Shown piece by piece: positions 56,239-64,000 of a DNA stretch of 64,000 bases. Both the position numbers and the translations under genes were made by a program. The stretch covers positions 27,804,956-27,868,955 of the forward strand of contig CM049318.1 in NCBI GenBank assembly GCA_026874595.1. Reading direction: 5' to 3'. Positions within the stretch are counted from its first letter, which is position 1. The number at the start of each line of letters is the position of its first letter. The notes below the pieces were generated by a model. It did no database searches, was not told the origin of the DNA, and saw nothing but the letters and a program-made list of their open reading frames with translations. The stretch is from Sipunculus nudus. Taxonomy: Eukaryota > Annelida > Sipuncula > Golfingiida > Sipunculidae.

Positions 56239-57298
56239 TTTGCTGCAGACTTGAAGTTTCTCTCAGGCCTGTTTTTAGCCTGGTAAGTCCCACTTCTTTA
56301 CAGCCCACCGTCAGCGTCAGATAAATATTAACAACTGCTAGGTCCTTCTGTTGCAGAGACTCAGGGAGCTGAGCAAAAAACGAACCTCTTGTCTTGAAGT
56401 TCACCGGTTGATTGTATTTACCTTCAGACCGGCCAAGGTAGAGCACCGCTGGGCGAGAAATTCTTGGATCAATCCTTCCTAACTCACGCCGGCAGCCTTG
56501 CCTCCCGCCCTGTATAGGAACACTGGTTGATTCTCGATTGCTGTTAGCAGCACCACGGTGCGGACTGTATTGTAACCACAATGATAAGAGACGATAGTGC
56601 ACATATATGATGAATACCTGGCACGCTCTGCATGACTCAAACTGTGACCTTTGACCTTGGGTCATCCTCCACCTACAACCTGACAAAATTAAAATGGCGA
56701 TGAATCATGCCTGGTGTCGGCTGTACCAAGGACGTGCGCTAAACATGTTGGTGTTTTAATTTGCGGTTTGGTTGACACGAGATTGATGTCTCGCCATAAC
56801 GCCTACTGTGCATTGTGGTGCCCACAACATGTGTATTTTGTTATCGTTTAATATTGTTTATGGTATAAGTCAAGCATTCATGGTACCTTTGACACAGGTA
56901 GATGACAATTTGCTTATCATTGAGAGTAATGTTTATCTAATGACGAAATCTATTTCCTCAATACACGGGAATTGATGTTTATTTCATGACGATAATATTT
57001 ATTACATTATTCACACAGTTCATTGGCAAAACGGATACTAGTATACAATTGAACCTTGTCATCTGTATAACATATTAATAAACATATTGCCATTTATAAT
57101 TTAGAAAAATGACTCGCATGTCATGTTCAATTAACCACATAGTTTTTGCTTACGAACAAACCCAAACGTGAAAAATAAAATCAGCTCACGTTAGATATAC
57201 TTCTCATAAAAAAAGCTGTTGGTCCATGTGCCGATTAGCCTCACCTTTTCTGTCGGTCTCTATAGCTATTCAGCTGTCTGTCTGGTTTTCTGTCTATT
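56239..57298 (-). promoter_or_regulatory. 5' flank of the GPCR gene (promoter/5' UTR expected)
   Basis: Immediately upstream of the GPCR start codon. A 168-codon minus-strand frame (56180-56686) overlaps the start in another phase, has no family resemblance and looks like 5' UTR. No clear TATA box could be fixed. Confidence 0.3.

Positions 57299-57333
<35 letters not shown>
57299..57333. repeat. (CT)n microsatellite
   Basis: About 35 bp of CT dinucleotides. Confidence 0.9.
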
Positions 57334-57339
<6 letters not shown>

Positions 57340-58791
57340 CTTTAATCAAGTAGCCGTCTTCATGAACCATTTTTTGGATGAAATATATCAAAGTGAGTTC
57401 CCTACAATACGGATACTTCTAGTTTTGCAAGGAAATTGCTTAGTATGACACACTGTGTCTGAATAGGGAGGGGTTAATACGGAACCATAGGATTCGTATC
57501 ATGTCGTAGATTATAAAAGATGATAAACATTTAATTGATTTAAATAACCAGCAGAGAATTCAATAGAGTGCATTTCCATTGTTCATTTACATGTACATGT
57601 TATCACTGTTATAACGGTAGGAAAATATAGTTATTTTTACATATATAGTTTATTTATACAAAAAAAATCACAATTAATTATGAAAAAAGAAAATTATGAA
57701 AACACTTATTTATGCATACATGCCAATGTTTTATTCAGTTGATCTAGCAAAACATTCGACTCTCTTCTTTTAATTCTGTCTGAGAGATAGGAGGTTCATG
57801 TCGCCATAGACAAAAGGCACAAAATTTGATGGTTTGTCCATCAATGTGGCATTGCCTTCATTTAGGGATACACCAAGCCAATCGCAAAGTACAAGATAGA
57901 AGAAGATTGTCAGATGGTCAGATTTGATTAATACTGGTCCCACACATGTTCCTACCGAGACTCCTCATACCAGCTGAACAGCAGGTACTACGGAGCTCTC
58001 GGTCATTCAAGCAGCCTGCAACACCGGCGTGATGAATGACCGTTGTCTGTGTCTGGTGTCGCACGCAGAGGGTTCACCCCGTTGAATGTTCCCACTTTGA
58101 AATCCCCCCCCCCCCGTAAACGTATATGATCACCTCACCCATACTTAGCTCTCCCAAAAGAGCCTTAGCTACTGTAATCACCCCTGTTTGCCCGAATGTT
58201 GCTCTGTGCCAAAGGTATATCTAAAAAATTCTAAATGTTCCTAAGCTGAGCATGTATATTACATGTGAGGCCAGTTTCTGCCTATGTGTTGTATATAACA
58301 TATGAATATTGGCTTTAAGTACATAATATACAATGCTGGATTTGGAACAAAATAGGATTAATTTTAAAACTATTTTTTTTTAGTTTTGCATTATGGAAAA
58401 TCATGCGAATTAATCTCGCTTGACGGATATATATATGCAGAAATAAGCTACCTAGCTATAGCATCCTTTGATTTCCTCGTATATTTCCTCGTATATAAAC
58501 TGCAGCTGTTTTGCTGGCCTTTATCGATCCTTTCATCGATATCGATATTTTTTTTCTACTTGCATTCATGCTTTACTTTTCTTCCATTATTATTGAACAG
58601 ATGTTATTTTATTCTGAAGCCCCCTCTCAGTTTTGAGTTTTGAGGTTAAGATGAATAGAATTCGGTATAGTCCTTTGTCTCTCGTCTACAGCTTAGAAAT
58701 ATCATATATAATATTATTAATATAATATTATAATAATATAATTATAATTTTAAATATTGAAAAATAATCTTTTATAGTTTATGTGAACAAG

Positions 58792-58793
<2 letters not shown>
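57334..58793. other. Intergenic, nothing recognised
   Basis: AT-rich, with a poly-C run near 58106-58116 and only short open frames. Confidence 0.4.

Positions 58794-58794
<1 letters not shown>

Positions 58795-58860
<66 letters not shown>
58795..58860. repeat. (TA)n microsatellite
   Basis: About 66 bp of TA dinucleotides in an already AT-rich stretch (58700-58860). Confidence 0.9.
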
Positions 58861-58863
<3 letters not shown>

Positions 58864-59784
58864 GACCTTTTGGACCATCCATGCATATACCACACAGTTA
58901 CTTGTGGAATTTTACGGGTGGAGTTTTGGCCGCGATATACCGTCCGTCGGGCAACCTGTGTGGATGGAGGCAATAGTAAATATGTTTTTTATGTTGTGGT
59001 TGTTGTGACCCAGGTAACACTGAACATCCTCCGTGGGATCACCAGAGAGAACCAGAACCGTTATAGCCATTATTTCTGAGTGCGCTGGGACCACGCCATC
59101 TTTTCTGTATTTTGAAATCATGATACCTTTTACATATTGCCTGAGCTTTTCGATTTTATGTGGAGAGCTTGACTAGACTGTTTTTATTAATGTAGCCCAT
59201 GTATGTCGTAAAAGGTCCCACTGGTTCCACCATTTTCTAGGTTTGCCATTTAACACCGTTTAAACATCCTTTGATAAGGATATGCCTGAATTAGGGTACA
59301 GCGTTATAAAAAAGAAATCACTTGGAAACCGCATACATCCGTCAATATTCTGGATATCTAGATCCGGTTGGTAATACATACATTTTCTAATCATTTTTCA
59401 ATCATTAACCGACTGTTCCTTGTATGTTACCCTAATTCTTGACAAAGTTAAATAAGACATACCGTTCATTATGTTTTACGTAAAATTACTAAAATACAGT
59501 AAGAAAAAAAACAACCCTTGGTAAAATATATTACCCCTCGGCAGAAGTGAAACAATAAAATGAAATATGTTACGATAAAATTTGTTCTTGTTATATATAG
59601 CCAAGCAAAAAAAAAAATAATGTACACTCAGTATCATTCATGTCTTTGTATATGTATTTTGTATGTATTCGCTATCCTCTTTATTATTATTTAATGCATA
59701 ACAGTGTCATTGCTAGAGGTATGATTCATGATACAGTGTTAAGAAAATGGCCCATCACCCTCTGTGTGGAAAAAAATGTGCATG
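58861..59784. other. Intergenic, nothing firm
   Basis: A 69-codon minus-strand frame (58912-59121) and its opposite-strand shadow show no known motif. No other feature was seen. Confidence 0.35.
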
Positions 59785-59787
59785 TAA

Positions 59788-60125
59788 GGCCAAAATAAAA
59801 AAAAGGTATGGTTCTCAGGCACTTTACTTTTAGAAATCAATGCGGGCGGGTGCTTTTTTTATTTTAAATTTTGTGGTATGTTTTGATAAAAATGTCAAAT
59901 GATTAGGGAAAAGCATGAAAATAACAGTTTTATTTTGCTATATAAGTAAAAGCACTACAAAACAAAGGAAATTGTATGGTTTTATCTTCTTGAAAGAAAT
60001 GTCGGAGCGGCAGCAGCTCAAAATTGGAAAGTTTTTATTGAAAATCAAAATAAAAAATTTTGATGCGGGGGTTTAAAATTGATGCGGGCGGTGCCTGAGA
60101 ACCATTCCTTTAATTTTTTTTGGCC
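59788..60125. mobile_element. Harbinger/Tourist-like MITE, copy 4 (338 bp)
   Basis: GGCCAAAATAAAAAAAAGGT then ATGGTTCTCAGGCAC at the left; GTGCCTGAGAACCATTCC to TTTTGGCC at the right. TAA duplication at 59785-59787 and 60126-60128. Internal TGATGCGGG boxes. Same orientation as copy 2. Confidence 0.85.
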
Positions 60126-60128
60126 TAA

Positions 60129-63100
60129 TACCTTTCATGATGGAAACAAGGAGTTTACCGAATCAACGGATGAATATATATATATATATATATATTCTCT
60201 ATGAAAGCACTTTTACTTTTCCATTCTTGCTTTTATACCCAGCCTCAAGCGTGGGTGGACTGTTTATACGACACGGTTGAAATCCAATAACAGTTCTTTA
60301 TTCGAAATCCGAAACATATATCCTGTGGCGTGTTTCAATCACTTTCTGTTCCGGTCATTTCCATAACACTTTTATTCTGCTAAGATTAAGACCATGCACA
60401 TCATCGACTGGCAAACCGTAATGCCTGAAGAACTCTGGAAGATCCTAACTTTGTGAGGCACCAGTGTGAGTTCTACGGATCGAAACATTGGGGTTCGGTT
60501 GAGCAAACTATATTTACAATATTTAACCATTACATTGCGTTTTGCGCTCAGTCACAAAATTTTACAAAAAATCTTTATTATAATTGATTGTGGTGGTATT
60601 CAAACTTATACACGCAACTCTTCTGTGACGACGCTTAAAAAATGCTTGTTTTTGGTCTTGAAGGGAAAGATTTCAAGTGTGCTCCATTTGTCCCTATTTT
60701 CCCAATATATCCTGACATATAATTTGACATTATTTCGCGAATGGTCTATCGAGCAATCGCAGCGTGTAGATTAAATTATAAACGAACTACAAGTAACCTT
60801 TTTAATATTGCGCACTGTGGTCAGGTAGTTATTTGAAGGACATTCCAGTGGTTACACACAAACACATATATAAGTATATAACTGGCATTGTCAACAAAAT
60901 CGAAAGTACACACTTAATGTTACCATTATGTCACACGTGATGGCATTATTTAGGCAGGAAATGTTCGCCCCTGATTCCGAATAAGGCATTTTTCTTGTGG
61001 TCACATAAATTCCTCTAAACAACGCAGTTAAGAGACAGGACACAGGCGACTGAGCAATATATCAAACGGAGGCAGTTCGGACCCTGCATAGAATCACGTC
61101 ACATGGGTTTATCAGCAGATAAAATTAAAAAAAAAGTCCACGGTCGAAAGAGACGACACAGAGGCTGTTGGAATGCCGGAACCGCAGACGGCACGTACAT
61201 TTATAGTGATAATATGCTTCCTAAACATTTTTTTATTAATTTATTTGTCGGAGGTAACCGCCTCCATTTTTTTAATGCTTTGCTTAATTAAGTATTTGTA
61301 CATTTGCAGAATTCTATTCGGGTTTCGGACTATGTGACAGGGCAGTATCACACGCTTCCTCTCATTTTATATCCTGATGTTAACCAGGCCCGGTGACTAT
61401 TGGACTTGCGGGTCTTGGGTTGGTAATCGTCCCCGCTGCTGGGTCATACCATCGAGGAACCCCCGAAAGGCGCACTCGTCTGTGATAGAAACACGGCCGT
61501 TGGGCACGACCTTACCATTAAGCATGCAGAGCGCTCACCCTGGGAGGGGGCCGACCATGAAAAACCTTACCATCACGACTGAGATTCCCTAAGCCATAGA
61601 AGCCAGTTGCTTCCTGAACATTTTGAGACAAATGACATATACCACTTCGTTGTACCTAATGAACCTGGATTGGAAGTACATGTATTATCACACTTTCAGA
61701 ATATTTACAATGCACGTTATTAAAAAATATTAAACCTAAAGCCGGAAAACGATTTTATATGATGGGGCTTTTTTTTATTTCCTCGTCGAATTTGTGTGTG
61801 TGTGACATATTAAGTGTAAATATGAGATTCATTTCCCCCGGCAGCACTATGTATACAGAAATGCAGAACGAGCATTACTAAAACAAGGTTAAGGAAATCA
61901 AGAATGATTTAGGCCACACTCAGGAAACACATTAATGATATACTGGTCAAGACCAGTGCGTGGAATTTTGCAAGTTGTAAGGGAAAAATCATTATAATAT
62001 CTTGTCAATACCTAAATAGGGCATATAATCAACATAAAATTTAGTCTTTTTTTCAACACCAATAAGAAATCTTCAAGAAATCAAGGCAAGGGCACATACC
62101 AACATTACAGAAGACCTAGTTCCCGTTTGCAAAAATAAAGATGCATGAAAAAGTGGAGCGTTAAGTTCTATATAGAGAAAACGTCGCATTAAGGACTATG
62201 CAGAGGATTTCTAGCGTTATATACAAAGCTGTCCCTAACAGCGGAAAAATTACCGAAGGACAAAAAGTGTCATACTCTATCTAGCGCTGATTTGGGAATT
62301 TATGTTCTCTTTTTATATTGATGTTTGTCGTTCAACTTGCCGCAGTTCAACTAGAAATAATTCTCAAAGGAAGGCAGCAAGTCAGCTTTCATACTTCAAT
62401 GGAACCTCCTGTTCCTTATTTGATCATATAGTCATAAATACATTAAAAATGTTTTCTCGTGAATTTCCATTCTGATTCTGAATCAAAACAAACACGGATT
62501 CACAGTTCTGAACACAGCCACAACAATAGAGAGTGAAATGTGTCATACATTGACACTTTCCTTACAGGGTACACCCTCACATATTTACACCCCTACACCC
62601 CTGTCAGGTTGAAATACGCCACCACCTCCAACCCCTTGCCCCGTCCTCTCTGGATATGGACCTCAGCCTATATTCAACAACAGATGGATGATTACGATGT
62701 CAGCAAAACATCTTGAAGAAGTTGGATGGATAACATCTCTCGTATAAACTAATGGCCCATGGACCTCGACATGGGCCACCAACGTATTACTCTGACCTAC
62801 ATACCAATCACATGTTCAATTTGCAGGTAGATTTGGTGCTGATAGCCGTAGCCCTATGTGAGATATTTGGTAACAGGATATACATATGCAAACAAATTCT
62901 GATGTTCAGCTAAATTTGAACTTCCATGCAGATCCTGTTTTTTAAAGTAATCCAACTCAAATTACAATGTATATTAGTTTACGATTGCTGTAGGAAATCC
63001 CTCATATTGGCGTTTATCAAGATATGGACATTTAACTCTTAACAGTTTCTGGATTCACTGGGAAAATGTAAGATTACCGTTTTATCTCAAACAGGTCAAC

Positions 63101-64000
63101 AAAAGTGAAGCAACCTAATCTTTTTGGCATTCTAATTACTCAATAAGTCATACAAATTTCGAAATGATAGAATGCAGCGGCACCAGTCGTAAGCATCAAG
63201 AACAATAACCACTAAGTGTTAGCAGTTCATGAAACAACTGTTCATTTCTATGAGCTTTAACAACACGAAGCTACCTTATATGGTAGTCAAATCTGTGTTT
63301 TTTTCCTTAACAAGGTTATCGGTTACGGTGACCTAAGTTGTAGTTTCTATAGAGGACCTGTCAGCATGAGAAGTCGGAACTCAAAGTGACGTCATTTCTG
63401 GTCTGCATGTCTATACGTAATGCTGGAACTCTCCGTATGTGACAGTTGCGTTTTTAAACTTGCAGAAAGCGACTGCAATTTGTCATTCTTTCAGAAATAA
63501 ACAAAAAAAAAAACTTGAAAAAAATGAAACTGCTGGTGGCGCCTCCAGCTGGACAGCAGTTTTTTTTTCAGCATTCATAAGTGCACACAATATCATGACG
63601 AAACACGCCTAGCTGTTCTTGAAAGGTATGGTCTTTCTTTTGATTTTTTTTCTAAGAATTGTCTTTTCTTCTGAAGCGCTCAAATATGCAATATGCCAAG
63701 AGAATAAGGTCAACATGTCACGCCGAGCAGATGACAGAGAGACAGACAGACAGGCTAGGACAGCCATGAGGAATATAACTATAACTGTGTGATGAACATT
63801 CATGAAAACAGGAATAAAAAACCTGTCTTATTTAAACATTAAATATACGCTATGATATAGTGTGTGTTTCTAGTAAATCAGAATGCCCCCATGGGGAAAG
63901 TAAAATATTTCACCCCTCATCGTGTATTTTTATGTGGGAGCAGTTACACGAAAATAAATCAGAACTTAACAAGATATAAGTATTCTTTTTCCTGAGTATT
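60129..64000. other. Intergenic right edge, no gene recognised
   Basis: A short (TA)n at about 60174-60194 and scattered short frames. A GC-richer stretch at about 61385-61560 stands out in composition; it may be a degenerate repeat, but no box or terminus is clear. Confidence 0.4.

Noticed and set aside
56180-56686. 168-codon minus-strand frame upstream of the GPCR
   Set aside because: Overlaps the GPCR start in another phase and has no recognisable motif; most likely 5' UTR.
58912-59121. Possible coding exon on the minus strand
   Set aside because: No domain motif and no splice partner found; overlapping frames are open on both strands by chance.
61377-61592. GC-rich 71-codon frame
   Set aside because: Stands out in composition but has no protein family match, Pol III box or repeat border that I can support.

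Overview
The window is AT-rich animal DNA with few genes and many repeats. Genes with introns and a spliced GPCR, intronless GalNAc-transferase-like genes, long (TA)n/(CT)n microsatellites, G/C homopolymer runs and many small DNA transposons suggest a marine invertebrate. My best guess is a lophotrochozoan such as a bivalve mollusc; this is inferred from sequence style only. Nothing prokaryotic is present.

Layout. 1-7.6 kb is transposon debris: a 27-bp minisatellite at a hAT-like end, two TTAA-flanked MITEs, two inverted hAT-like elements and a Harbinger-type MITE. 7.6-14.6 kb holds two intronless, head-to-head paralogues of polypeptide N-acetylgalactosaminyltransferase (GT27 type). Each is 553 aa from its first ATG, and in both the residues that normally bind the metal are altered. 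14.6-19.8 kb has no gene but carries tandem duplications. 19.8-25.5 kb is a 5.7-kb unit bounded by diverged inverted arms of about 740 bp. 26.6-28.9 kb holds another Harbinger MITE and a dead LINE 3' end; the LINE is split by a 1-kb insertion with five 145-bp repeats.

30.9-56.2 kb (minus strand) is one class A GPCR gene. Exon 1 (55348-56238) encodes TM1-TM6 and the start of TM7. Exon 2 (31770-31897) encodes the rest of TM7 with NPxxY. Exon 3 (30903-31062) encodes the tail. The reading phases agree across both introns and give a 392-aa receptor. The 23.45-kb first intron contains a pair of non-autonomous Helitrons that look like one composite insertion, two hAT elements with perfect 8-bp target duplications (one carrying a nested Harbinger MITE), a tRNA-like SINE head, a perfect 148-bp tandem duplication and a perfect 87-bp-arm hairpin. 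Each hairpin arm encodes a hammerhead-ribozyme-like motif. 56.2-64 kb is the GPCR 5' flank, with a fourth Harbinger MITE and no recognised gene.

The most notable items are the inverted hammerhead pair, the composite Helitron and the two GalNAc-T-like proteins with altered metal-site residues. I see no multi-gene system acting together; the three genes are separate loci in a repeat-dominated landscape.
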